This document shows positions 1-6,415 of a stretch of 8,572 bases of DNA, piece by piece (positions within the stretch are counted from its first letter, which is position 1; every line of letters starts with the position of its first letter). The notes under the pieces are model-generated. The model made no database searches. It was not told the origin of the DNA and saw only the letters and a list, made by a program, of their open reading frames with translations. The position numbers were made by a program, and so were the translations under genes. This DNA is from Methanobacteriota archaeon. GTDB taxonomy: Archaea > JACRDV01. The stretch covers positions 1-8,572 of the forward strand of contig JACRDV010000025.1 of NCBI GenBank assembly GCA_024860865.1, given 5' to 3'.

Positions 1-1561
1 ACTTAATTATTGAATTATAAAACAAAAACTTTAGCTTGACCTCTTTTAGCATGTTTCTCTTTTTAGAAGCCATAACATGCTCTCCAGTTAGCCTTTTAAC
101 AGAGGATAGATTTCCTTCAGCATCCCACCTGTAGCCATAGTTATACTTCTTAGCCACTTTTTCTAAAAGTTCATACCTATAAGATTTCACTAAGGGATTA
201 AATATGGGTATTTGAAATGCTTTTTTAAGTTGATGAAAACCTTTTATAACAACAAATTTATTTCCTTCTCGTGTAGTTTCTTGGTGTGACTTAATACCAA
301 GATCCTCTAAAAGTTTTTCAATAAGATCAGAATTCGGATAGCTTTCTATTCCAATTTCCTGTTTTGGTACAGAAACCCATCCATCTGAATCCACAATTCC
401 TTGAATGAAGGAAGCCTCAAACTTACGTTGCGCTGTAAAAATCCAATCCATTTTCAACGGCGCATAAGTTGTTGTCTCATAGTTCTTTAATCCTAACAAT
501 ACATTAAATATGTATGTGTTAAGAGCAGAACTTTGACTTCGCCAGCAATAAAATTTCCTTTCACCAGAATCTATATCGGTAACTCTATGCATTCTTAATC
601 CCATTGCATTAACACATAAACTTACAAACTCTCCAAATCTAAGGTTACTCTTATAATTTTTAGACAATTTTAATTCTATGTGAATATTCCCAATGTGCCC
701 TTTTTTTGGTTTGTGCTTGCCACAATCTCCAACTAATGCTCCTAGAAAATAGGCAAAAAATTCATACTTGTTTTGTTTTATGTCAGTAAGGGAAAGCCCA
801 AATTGTTTTCCCTTTTCAAAAATTTCGTTCAAAGGTTTAAGTTGATCTATAACTCCTTTTACATCTTCCCAGCGTTTTACAATTATTGGGACTTGAATAA
901 ATGGTTTTTCAGGTAATTTAGCTCCTCTAACATTTAAATTTAATAATTGGTGGTACTTTTTTGGTTTTCCTAACTGTGTATAAATTTCAAAGAAATGCCA
1001 AACTTTTGGAAGAGACCTACACGTAACGAACGCTTGAGTTGTTCCTTTTGGTAGGTGAAGCTTCCTATCTATGTGCTTAAATTTTTCCCCATTCAAATAC
1101 AGTTTGAGGCCCTTTAAGAATATTTCAAATCGCCTAATATCTTTTGGTCTTATGGGTTTCCAGTAAAAATACTCAAGAAATTGTAAGTTCTTCTTTTTAA
1201 TGTGATTTAAAAGTCTTTGAATAAGCCTATTTGGCATTTTTGGTGCTATTTTCCTCTTTATTATACCGAGTTTACGGAAATAAGAGGCTACTGTAGTTGG
1301 ATGCACTTTATACATACTAGCTATAGTTTTGATGTCGGCATTTCTCTTGTACAATTCTTCCCATTCATGTAGCACTTTTCTATTTATTTTAACTGCATAT
1401 GGTTTGTTTCTTCCACAAAGCCATCTTTTAATTGTGCCGAGTGGAATTTTGAGTTGACTTGCTATTTTATGATATTTTAGTTCCTCATTACGGAGTTTTA
1501 TCGCTTCATTGTAAAGTTTCCTTCTTTTTTCATATAACTTAAATTTCTTCTCTATATCCAT
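1..1561 (-). CDS. LAGLIDADG homing endonuclease-like protein with N-terminal HTH repeats (3' end beyond window)
   Basis: The frame is open for 520 codons from ATG 1561-1559 to the window edge, so the C-terminus is missing. Two LAGLIDADG motifs are visible: FLGALVGDCG at residues about 272-281 and FIQGIVDSDGWV at about 385-396. Likely metal-binding acids are D279 and D393. The roughly 110-residue spacing fits a single-chain, two-motif DNA endonuclease. The N-terminal half contains helix-turn-helix-like segments at about 30-50 (HKIASQLKIPLGTIKRW), 76-98 (IKTIASMYKVHPTTVASYF) and, more weakly, 158-178. No protein-splicing motifs or host-protein sequence flank it, so it reads as free-standing. 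An in-frame GTG at 1579-1577 is an alternative start; neither start has a clear Shine-Dalgarno sequence. It lies just downstream of a TnpB relic. The alternative is a LAGLIDADG-fold regulator of the WhiA type, but both acidic residues are kept. The fold is well supported; target and activity are unknown. Confidence 0.82.
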   Translation of the reverse strand, partial: MDIEKKFKLYEKRRKLYNEAIKLRNEELKYHKIASQLKIPLGTIKRWLCGRNKPYAVKINRKVLHEWEELYKRNADIKTIASMYKVHPTTVASYFRKLGIIKRKIAPKMPNRLIQRLLNHIKKKNLQFLEYFYWKPIRPKDIRRFEIFLKGLKLYLNGEKFKHIDRKLHLPKGTTQAFVTCRSLPKVWHFFEIYTQLGKPKKYHQLLNLNVRGAKLPEKPFIQVPIIVKRWEDVKGVIDQLKPLNEIFEKGKQFGLSLTDIKQNKYEFFAYFLGALVGDCGKHKPKKGHIGNIHIELKLSKNYKSNLRFGEFVSLCVNAMGLRMHRVTDIDSGERKFYCWRSQSSALNTYIFNVLLGLKNYETTTYAPLKMDWIFTAQRKFEASFIQGIVDSDGWVSVPKQEIGIESYPNSDLIEKLLEDLGIKSHQETTREGNKFVVIKGFHQLKKAFQIPIFNPLVKSYRYELLEKVAKKYNYGYRWDAEGNLSSVKRLTGEHVMASKKRNMLKEVKLKFLFYNSIIK

Positions 1562-1586
1562 CTTGCTTATCTTTCTCACTTCTCAC

Positions 1587-1602
1587 GGATGTTAATGCAT
1601 CC
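1587..1602 (-). other. Small hairpin upstream of the LAGLIDADG gene
   Basis: A five-base inverted repeat (GGATG / CATCC, six-base loop) lies 8 bases upstream of the alternative GTG start and 26 bases upstream of the ATG start. It could lie in the mRNA leader of the LAGLIDADG gene. The stem is short and may be chance. Confidence 0.25.
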
Positions 1603-1638
1603 TTTATTTCTTTTGGTGTAGTGTAAAGCCTATAGTCA

Positions 1639-1660
1639 GTTCTGTTGCATTTTCGAGACT
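1639..1660 (-). repeat. TnpB-element right end, copy 1
   Basis: This 22-base block matches 8184-8205 with a single mismatch, and similarity stops at its outer edge. On the minus strand the element ends ...GAAAATGCAACAGAAC. It lies outside the tnpB reading frame, so its conservation points to a transposon end or the 3' part of an omega-RNA scaffold rather than to protein coding. Flanking bases differ between copies and no target duplication is seen, as expected for IS200/IS605-type elements. Confidence 0.8.
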
Positions 1661-1821
1661 CAACTTTCCTCCCATCTGCTCACAGCCTTTTTTAAGGGAC
1701 TGCTCAAAGCTTCAACTGAAGAGGCTATTACGGGCGAACCGCACCCGCTCATCTTGATTATTTTTGCCTTTCCTTTCCTATACCCATTGGTTTAGCTCAT
1801 AGCACTTCGAGCAGGTTCAAT
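1639..1821 (-). pseudogene. Decayed TnpB (IS200/IS605 OrfB) relic with preserved right end
   Basis: The reverse strand carries fragments of a TnpB C-terminus. At 1816-1787 it reads TCSKCYELNQ, resembling the first zinc knuckle. After an in-frame TAG, and in the same frame, 1756-1736 reads QDERVRF, matching QDEGVRF in the tnpB at the other end of the window (18 of 21 bases identical to 8331-8351). The second zinc knuckle and RuvC-III region that should lie between are missing: 16 codons separate the second knuckle cysteine from QDE, against 34 in the intact copy. A TGA and a frameshift follow. Homology resumes at 1673-1687 (14 of 15 bases against 8224-8238) and 1639-1660 (21 of 22 against 8184-8205). 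It cannot encode a nuclease. The 5' limit is uncertain. Confidence 0.8.
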
Positions 1822-1827
1822 ATTTAA

Positions 1828-1850
1828 CTTTCAAATATATAAGTTGAGAG
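1828..1850. promoter_or_regulatory. Palindromic TATA-like box, copy A
   Basis: CTTTCAA and TTGAGAG arms (6 of 7 complementary) flank an ATATATAAG core. It resembles the box at 1940-1958 about 110 bases away, apart from small length differences in the core. On the plus strand it could be a TATA element, but no credible ORF follows. On the minus strand it lies upstream of the TnpB relic and could drive transcription through the relic into the LAGLIDADG gene. The call rests on sequence resemblance only. Confidence 0.35.
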
Positions 1851-1939
1851 AGGTGACCGAAAGTATTTAGGTTAACTCGGAAAATTCAGAACCATGTTAC
1901 AAATCTTTTGACATCGGGAAAATTATTCAAAAACGATAT

Positions 1940-1958
1940 CTTCAAATATAAGTTTGAG
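1940..1958 (+). promoter_or_regulatory. Putative promoter/operator (copy B) for the Glu/Trp micro-ORF
   Basis: An AAATATAAG core (1944-1952) sits inside CTTCAAA/TTTGAG arms. Archaeal TATA boxes lie about 25 bases before the transcription start, which would place that start near 1972, just before the ribosome binding site at 1978-1985 and the TTG start at 1990. The palindromic arms suggest that a dimeric repressor might overlap the TATA box. It pairs with the similar box at 1828-1850. Confidence 0.42.
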
Positions 1959-1989
1959 AACCTCATATAGGCAATGTGGGGGTGAAAAT

Positions 1990-2067
1990 TTGAGAAGACG
2001 TCCGGAAGGAGAGCCGGAAGAAGAATGGGAAGAAGAATGGGAGGAAGAAGAAGAGGAAGAATGGTAA
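1990..2067 (+). CDS. Putative 25-residue Glu/Trp-rich acidic micro-protein
   Basis: A short reading frame starts at TTG 1990 and ends with TAA 2065-2067. It is preceded by GGGGGTGA at 1978-1985, a good match to the archaeal Shine-Dalgarno sequence, with a 4-base gap to the start. A TATA-like box at 1940-1958 lies at a suitable distance. The product begins MRRRPEGEP, a basic head, and continues with Glu runs punctuated by Trp at residues 13, 17 and 25, the last residue. The DNA has a 12-base period (gaagaagaatgg at 2017-2028 and 2029-2040, then a diverged double unit), so it could also be a simple repeat that happens to be open. An upstream in-frame TTG at 1954 exists but lacks a ribosome binding site. 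It is the only plus-strand gene candidate in the window. I recognise no family; the calculated protein is strongly acidic and too small for a folded domain. Confidence 0.45.
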   Translation: MRRRPEGEPEEEWEEEWEEEEEEEW

Positions 2068-2296
2068 ATTTAATTTAATTTGCACTTATTTTAAAATTTA
2101 TAGTTCATTTTTGTTAAAAATTAATTGTTTTTCGTGTTGTAACACAAAGTATAGATAAGTATGCACACCGGAGCGTTCCCATGAATCCTGAACCTATAAC
2201 TTGTACTATGTACCATACTGGAGTAAACCAACACTAACTAGAAGTCAATGTAGGTAAAATTAAAAAATAAACAAAAATGATTTGAAAAGTTAAAAA
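2068..2296. other. Intergenic region between convergent units
   Basis: This AT-rich stretch separates the plus-strand micro-ORF from the end of the minus-strand gene block. On the plus strand it has T-runs after the micro-ORF (about 2105-2133) that could terminate it. It also has a short inverted repeat GTGTT-GT-AACAC at 2134-2145 and a small GTAC-TAT-GTAC palindrome near 2202-2212. A less AT-rich core at about 2160-2240 contains only tiny ORFs without ribosome binding sites. I see no convincing gene or structured RNA here. Confidence 0.5.
2262..2296 (-). terminator. Oligo-T terminator after the phosphoesterase gene
   Basis: Immediately after the TAA of the phosphoesterase gene, the minus strand runs TTTTTAACTTTTC and then ATTTTTGTTTATTTTTTAATTTT. 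Archaeal RNA polymerase terminates at such T-tracts without needing a hairpin. It is well placed to end the six-gene block. Confidence 0.55.
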
Positions 2297-3163
2297 TTAT
2301 TTACGGCGAAATTCTCTTAATTCCTGCAAGTTCTTTAACATTCCAAGATAGGTGCCATCTAAGAGATAAACTTCAGCTTCTTCTAATAAAAAAACATTAG
2401 GCTTTAGCAATGGGCCGAGCGACTCGTCAGGCTTAATTAAATTAAAAGCTAACCCGCTAATTAATTCATTAAATGCTGGCATAATCAGTATTTCAAGTTC
2501 TCCTATTTTGATCTGATACTCCTCCTCTAAAACTTCAACTGCAGTTTTGTATTTTTTAATTAAATTTTCTGACTTTTGTCCGCTAAGTTTTTTAAGATAG
2601 TGTTGTGCAATTTCTTCTCTATTCAATTTTGTTCTTATCCAAGCAGGCTCAGTGCTTCGATGGCCAAGTTCATCTCTGAACTGAATTGCAGGGTGGTAAT
2701 GCCCTGCTATTACTAAATCTGAGTTTAATAATTCCTCAGAGGGCCAGCTGTGACCGTGTAATAGCGCAATTATCTTCTCATTTTTAATTAGAGTTCCTTT
2801 TAAATCATTGATTTTTACGTTTTCAGGTAGAAGAAATTCAATATCTCCATCATGATTCCCAGGAATAATCTCAATTTTTATGCGCTGTGTCAATTCTTCA
2901 AATAACGTTGGGATATCTCTGAATTCCTGCCAAGCTATTCCTGGAACATTATGCTTAATATCTCCTAGCAAAATCAATTTTGAAGCTTTAGTTTTTTCAA
3001 TTAAATTAAACAACCGCTGCTTATTTTTTTCTGTCTGCGGAGGTATGCTGACTCCGCTCTGGGCTAACTCATACTCAATGCCTATATGTAAATCTGCTAT
3101 AACTAAAATTCTTTCTTGGCCTTCAATTATTAAAGCAGGTTCATCAAAAACAAAAGTGAGCAT
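2297..3163 (-). CDS. SbcD-related archaeal metallophosphoesterase
   Basis: This 288-residue protein is a calcineurin-like metallophosphoesterase. The metal-ligand motifs appear in order: DLHIG (24-28), GDIKH (67-71), GNHDG (102-106), HGHSWP (136-141) and GHYHP (154-158). The order and the HGHSWP signature fit the archaeal stand-alone family related to the SbcD/Mre11 nuclease (TIGR00024). It lacks the long C-terminal part of true Mre11, and no Rad50-like ATPase is adjacent. Members are predicted phosphoesterases, possibly nucleases, with no settled substrate. The region after about residue 185 is charged and helical and may cap the active site. The ATG at 3163-3161 has no ribosome binding site, but a TATA-like stretch lies about 22-27 bases upstream, so the transcript may be leaderless. 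It starts 30 bases after the membrane regulator gene and is the last gene of the block. The family is secure; the substrate is unknown. Confidence 0.88.
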   Translation of the reverse strand: MLTFVFDEPALIIEGQERILVIADLHIGIEYELAQSGVSIPPQTEKNKQRLFNLIEKTKASKLILLGDIKHNVPGIAWQEFRDIPTLFEELTQRIKIEIIPGNHDGDIEFLLPENVKINDLKGTLIKNEKIIALLHGHSWPSEELLNSDLVIAGHYHPAIQFRDELGHRSTEPAWIRTKLNREEIAQHYLKKLSGQKSENLIKKYKTAVEVLEEEYQIKIGELEILIMPAFNELISGLAFNLIKPDESLGPLLKPNVFLLEEAEVYLLDGTYLGMLKNLQELREFRRK

Positions 3164-3181
3164 AAATTTAGTTATTTAAAA

Positions 3182-3192
3182 CCTTTATTAAT
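3182..3192 (-). promoter_or_regulatory. Possible TATA box for the phosphoesterase gene
   Basis: The minus strand reads ATTAATAAAGG in the short gap before the ATG at 3163. The distance fits a transcription start at or next to the start codon, which would explain the absence of a ribosome binding site. Confidence 0.35.
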
Positions 3193-3193
3193 A

Positions 3194-4282
3194 CTATTCA
3201 GGAGGGCTTTTCTTTTCTTCAGGAGTTTTTTCTAGTTCTTCTTTTGGTATCTCCTTTGGCTTTTCTTCTGATTTCGCTGGCTTATAAAAGTCTTCAGACA
3301 ACATTAAGATATTGGTTCTGCCTTCGCGATCTTTTCTCAAAACTCCTCTCTTTTCCAAGTCAAACACCAATCTACTGAGCTTTGCTTTTGAAAAGCCAGT
3401 TTTATCCTGGAGCTCCCTTTGAGTCATTTTTCCGCCAGCTACAAGCATTGCTTCGATTGCTTTCCTTTCATCTTCCTTCAGGACTGTTAGTGTTATGTCT
3501 ACTCGCTCTTCTGTTGGCACTTTGTAGTAAAACCTGAAAAGTATGTAAATAATTAAACTGCCAGCAATGAAACTAATCACCATAAAAATAATGAACTCAT
3601 ATGGCCCTAAGCTAAATTGTGGCTTTGCTCCTGGTCCAAATACAACAGTCGGTGAGATCTCCCAACCTGCAGGCAAATTGTTATAATCCCAAACTATTAA
3701 GAACCTATTGGCTTCTGTTTTAATGTTTGCATCTGGTGGACTCAAAGAGGGTGAAACAGATAACCCGCCAGTTGGCAAAGTTCGTTTTTCAGGGGTTACA
3801 ATCCACATATATTCTGGTAGTTTAATTGATAAAGTGAAATTTTTGATTAAGGCTGGAGAAGTGAATGTAAATTTAAAAAATGTGTTCTCATTGATTCTGC
3901 CAATAAAACTAGTTGTTTGAAATCTAATGGTTAAGGTATATTCTTCATTTGTTCCGATTGGCTTTCGAAATAAGCATGAGATTATGCTGCTGTGTTCCTC
4001 TCTTGTGATGTTATAATTAAGCGGGCCTGTTGAATCTGAAACTTTAACATCAAAAACTTTCCCGGATACTATGTAATCAACTTTCGTCATTGGAGTTGGA
4101 CCAATATTCTTAATTGTTAAAACTATTTCCTCAGCAACTTTGTCCACACCAACGTCTGCTGAGATACTGTACTTAGTGAACTCGTATTGGTACTGACTAT
4201 CACCAATGTCTTGTGCAAAGGCGATGCTAATTAAAAATAAAACCGAAATGAGACAAATAAAAAATAATTTTAAATCTTTCAT
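3194..4282 (-). CDS. Membrane-anchored winged-helix putative transcription regulator
   Basis: This 362-residue protein has four parts. Residues 1-23 are a signal peptide (FFICLISVLFLISIAFA) with likely cleavage after AFA. Residues about 25-225 form an extracytoplasmic, beta-rich region with NIT and NFT glycosylation sequons. Residues about 229-252 are one transmembrane helix. Residues about 268-332 are a cytosolic winged helix: ERKAIEAML, then the recognition segment FSKAKLSRLVFDLEKRG, then a wing RKDREGRTNILML. The tail (333-362) is rich in Lys, Glu and Pro. This layout matches archaeal membrane-tethered MarR-like wHTH proteins, thought to carry an envelope signal to DNA without a kinase; ligand and targets are unknown. 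The gene follows ilvE by 31 bases. A TATA-like box 18-30 bases upstream and the lack of a ribosome binding site suggest a leaderless mRNA. The topology is clear; the regulatory role is inferred. Confidence 0.8.
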   Translation of the reverse strand: MKDLKLFFICLISVLFLISIAFAQDIGDSQYQYEFTKYSISADVGVDKVAEEIVLTIKNIGPTPMTKVDYIVSGKVFDVKVSDSTGPLNYNITREEHSSIISCLFRKPIGTNEEYTLTIRFQTTSFIGRINENTFFKFTFTSPALIKNFTLSIKLPEYMWIVTPEKRTLPTGGLSVSPSLSPPDANIKTEANRFLIVWDYNNLPAGWEISPTVVFGPGAKPQFSLGPYEFIIFMVISFIAGSLIIYILFRFYYKVPTEERVDITLTVLKEDERKAIEAMLVAGGKMTQRELQDKTGFSKAKLSRLVFDLEKRGVLRKDREGRTNILMLSEDFYKPAKSEEKPKEIPKEELEKTPEEKKSPPE

Positions 4283-4298
4283 AGTTAATTATTAAAAA

Positions 4299-4312
4299 AC
4301 TATATTTTTAAA
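4299..4312 (-). promoter_or_regulatory. Possible TATA box for the membrane regulator gene
   Basis: The minus strand reads TTTAAAAATATAG between the ilvE stop and the ATG at 4282. The spacing is right for transcription starting at the ATG, and no Shine-Dalgarno sequence is present. Confidence 0.4.
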
Positions 4313-4313
4313 C

Positions 4314-5228
4314 TTAGCTAATCGGTATTCCTTCTTTTTCAGTTAATTCTGAATAAAGCTTCATCAGCTTTCGTGTAATCTGACCTACCTTGCCGGCACC
4401 AATCTTTCGGCCATCTATCTCAACTACTGGAGCTATTTCAGCTGCGGTTCCGGTCAAGAACAACTCATCAGCATTGTAAATTTCTGGCAAAGTTAGGTCT
4501 CTCTCCTCGACTTGTATGTTTAACTTTTTGGCTAATTCGAATACAACCCGGCGGGTAATTCCCTTGAGCACTATGGTTTCTGGCGGAGTAGCTAGTTTTC
4601 CTTTCTTGACGATAAAAACATTGTCTCCAGTTGCTTCAGAAACAAAGCCTCGAACATCCAACATCAAGGCTTCTTCAGCACCAAAGTTTATTGCTTCAAT
4701 TCTAGCGAGGATATTGTTTAGATAATTGCAAGATTTTATATTCGGGCTCAAACAATCTGGTGGAATTCTCCGCGTAGAGGCAGTTACTATCTTTAATCCT
4801 TTCTCATAAGCATCTCCGTAGTATTTTCCCCAGGGCTGAGCAATTATAACAACAGTTGGCTTCGAACATTTTCTTGGATCAAGTCCGAGGTCTCCAACCC
4901 CTCTGCTGACTATTGGCCTAATATATGCATCCTTAAGATTATTTGCTCGCAAAGTTTTCAAAATTGCTTGTTTGAATTCTTCTTTTGTTAAAGGAATTTT
5001 GAGATCGATTGTCTGGGCTGATTCGTAAAGACGATCGATATGCTCGTTAAGCTTAAAAACTCGTCCGTTATAGCTTCTGATTCCTTCAAAAACTGCATCA
5101 CCGTATAGGTATCCGTGGTCGTATACAGAAACTTTAGCTTGATTTGTTGGAACTAGCTCTCCATCAATATAAACTAAAAGTTCTTTCTCTGGCAATTTGT
5201 TCCCCAAGTCTTTTAGCTCCAATTGCAA
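4314..5228 (-). CDS. ilvE: Branched-chain amino acid aminotransferase
   Basis: A fold-type IV PLP aminotransferase that would exchange amino groups between glutamate and the 2-oxo acids of valine, leucine and isoleucine in the cytosol. Supporting motifs are YIDGELVP (20-27), [19 protein letters not shown] (35-53), the Schiff-base lysine K165 in [24 protein letters not shown] (194-205) with E198 near the cofactor, and FLTGTAAEI (257-265) binding the PLP phosphate. The frame has no ATG near its 5' end. The longest version starts at TTG 5228 (304 residues). TTG 5207 is a good alternative because GGAG at 5220-5217 precedes it by 9 bases, giving 297 residues, nearer the family's usual 290 or so. 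D-amino acid aminotransferase and aminodeoxychorismate lyase share the fold, but the motifs favour IlvE. It follows the GfcR-like gene by 41 bases. Confidence 0.92.
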   Translation of the reverse strand: MQLELKDLGNKLPEKELLVYIDGELVPTNQAKVSVYDHGYLYGDAVFEGIRSYNGRVFKLNEHIDRLYESAQTIDLKIPLTKEEFKQAILKTLRANNLKDAYIRPIVSRGVGDLGLDPRKCSKPTVVIIAQPWGKYYGDAYEKGLKIVTASTRRIPPDCLSPNIKSCNYLNNILARIEAINFGAEEALMLDVRGFVSEATGDNVFIVKKGKLATPPETIVLKGITRRVVFELAKKLNIQVEERDLTLPEIYNADELFLTGTAAEIAPVVEIDGRKIGAGKVGQITRKLMKLYSELTEKEGIPIS

Positions 5229-5250
5229 TTTTGTCTTTTCTAATTGCTTT

Positions 5251-5262
5251 GCTTTATAAATT
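5251..5262 (-). promoter_or_regulatory. Possible TATA box for ilvE
   Basis: The minus strand reads AATTTATAAAGC just after the stop of the upstream gene. A transcription start about 25 bases on would fall near 5230, immediately before the TTG at 5228 and about 23 bases before the alternative TTG at 5207. This allows ilvE to be transcribed separately from the genes upstream. Confidence 0.4.
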
Positions 5263-5269
5263 GTTTGTG

Positions 5270-5890
5270 TTAAATTCGAACAACCTTAACCAAAGATTTC
5301 ACTGGAACTCCATTAACTTTGTCTATCCCTTTCTTATCAATCAATACTATTACTGCTAATGGGTCAGCACCAACTTCGCGCAAAAGCGTAACTGCTTCTC
5401 CCAGAGTTGAACCTGTTGTAATTACATCATCAACAATTACAACTTTTTTTCCTTGAACTGCGGCGAAGTTTGGAGTGATTACACCTTTTACTTTTTCAGC
5501 TAGCTCGGGCTCCCAAATAGTTTTTTTAGGCCGAATAACTGCCATAGAAGCTTCAACATAATCAGCAATTATAGTTGCAAGAGGTATTCCACTCGTTGCA
5601 ATTCCAACAATAACCTCGGGCTCAGGCAATTTTTTCTCAGCTAAACTCTCATGGAGCAAATCTGCCATTGCGATTGCTAAGTTTCGCATCCGGAGAGGAG
5701 AGCTTCCAATTGTGCTCCAGTCTACAAAAATGTCTTTTGGAGCAACCTCTTCTTTCCTTTTCTTCTCATGCATTAACAGCCAAACAGCAGTCTCGCGAGA
5801 AACGTTTAGCTCATCTGCTATCTCGCCGGTTGTAAATCCCTTCTCTTTTAACTCATGTGCTTTTTTCTCTAATTCTTCTAGAGTGCGCAT
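5270..5890 (-). CDS. gfcR: HTH-phosphoribosyltransferase regulator (GfcR / PyrE-like)
   Basis: This 206-residue protein fuses an N-terminal helix-turn-helix (residues about 18-42, [21 protein letters not shown]) to a type I phosphoribosyltransferase domain. The PRPP-binding loop [13 protein letters not shown] lies at 150-162, and a second substrate loop, [10 protein letters not shown], at 96-105. The HTH distinguishes it from catalytic orotate phosphoribosyltransferase. This architecture is the archaeal PyrE-like/GfcR family; the Haloferax member regulates sugar-catabolism genes. PurR-type regulators of bacteria are an analogous use of the fold. The start was chosen at ATG 5890-5888 because GGAGG (5901-5897) precedes it by 6 bases. 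An upstream ATG at 5920 would overlap nob1 and add ten unlikely residues. The gene begins one base after the nob1 stop, indicating translational coupling. The domains are certain; which genes it controls, and whether PRPP is its ligand, are inferred. Confidence 0.82.
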   Translation of the reverse strand: MRTLEELEKKAHELKEKGFTTGEIADELNVSRETAVWLLMHEKKRKEEVAPKDIFVDWSTIGSSPLRMRNLAIAMADLLHESLAEKKLPEPEVIVGIATSGIPLATIIADYVEASMAVIRPKKTIWEPELAEKVKGVITPNFAAVQGKKVVIVDDVITTGSTLGEAVTLLREVGADPLAVIVLIDKKGIDKVNGVPVKSLVKVVRI

Positions 5891-5901
5891 GTCATTCCTC
5901 C
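5891..5901 (-). promoter_or_regulatory. Ribosome binding site that fixes the GfcR-like start
   Basis: GGAGG at 5901-5897 lies within the last codons of nob1, 6 bases before the ATG at 5890. The nob1 TGA (5894-5892) falls between them. Ribosomes ending nob1 can restart directly on the next gene. Confidence 0.7.
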
Positions 5902-6413
5902 AATGCTCGTTTTTCACCAACCTTCTTTTTTAACTTAGTGCCACAAACCTCGCAGTTTTCAATTTGAGCCTGCATAGGATAAACTTTATGACAAGCTGGG
6001 CAATATTTTATCCAAATAAAAATCTCCTTTATCCCAACTGTAATAATTTTTTGATATTCAATTCCAAGCTTAGCAGCTAAATTTTGGATTGAATAATCGT
6101 CAGTAACAATTTTCGGATTGAAACCCTTTTCCCTTAAATCTAAAGCTAATGCTAAAATCTTTATGTCAGCAGTTGAAAGAATTCCAATATCGCCCGTTTC
6201 TATCGCTAATTTTTCAATTTCTTGGATTGATTGCTTTAATGGCTCAAGTATGGTTAATTTTTTTGTTTCTATGCTCAGCTCAGCTTTGAGCTTTCTTTCC
6301 TCATCTTTAACCTCTTGCAAAACTTCGTAAACTGTGTAAAGAGGTTCTTCAGCTAATTGAACATCAAAGCCTCCAAAAAGAGCTGATGTATCAAGAACTA
6401 AAACTTTGGTCAT
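5892..6413 (-). CDS. nob1: rRNA maturation endonuclease Nob1
   Basis: This 173-residue protein has a PIN nuclease domain followed by a zinc ribbon, the layout of Nob1, which cuts the 3' end of pre-16S rRNA during small-subunit maturation. PIN residues visible include D8 (VLVLDTSALFGG), acidic residues near E34, D83 (STADIKILALAL) and D105/D106 (VTDDYS). The zinc ribbon has C138 and C141 (YCPAC) and C154 and C157 (CEVCG). Length matches archaeal Nob1. The start is ATG 6413-6411, where the PIN domain begins. The frame stays open upstream to 6518, but that stretch lies over the thermosome 3' end and has no domain character. No ribosome binding site precedes the ATG: the 5' flank is pyrimidine-rich, so a leaderless message or reinitiation from the thermosome stop, 25 bases upstream, is likely. 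Confidence 0.93.
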   Translation of the reverse strand: MTKVLVLDTSALFGGFDVQLAEEPLYTVYEVLQEVKDEERKLKAELSIETKKLTILEPLKQSIQEIEKLAIETGDIGILSTADIKILALALDLREKGFNPKIVTDDYSIQNLAAKLGIEYQKIITVGIKEIFIWIKYCPACHKVYPMQAQIENCEVCGTKLKKKVGEKRALEE

Positions 6414-6415
6414 AA

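Noticed and set aside
1799-1821. tRNA T-arm-like GGTTCAA and adjacent stem-like bases
   Set aside because: No cloverleaf, anticodon arm or acceptor stem can be drawn, and the same bases read as the zinc-knuckle codons of the TnpB relic on the other strand.
1850-1972. Plus-strand open frame after the GAGGTGA near 1850
   Set aside because: It has no ATG, GTG or TTG at a usable distance from the ribosome binding site-like sequence, and the frame beginning at the nearby GTG stops after five codons.
2160-2240. Possible small RNA or 17-residue ORF from ATG 2181
   Set aside because: There is no ribosome binding site, no clear C/D or H/ACA box pair and only very short palindromes; nothing supports a specific call.
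5891-5920. Earlier ATG start of the GfcR-like gene at 5920
   Set aside because: It would lie inside nob1 with no ribosome binding site, whereas the ATG at 5890 has GGAGG 6 bases upstream.
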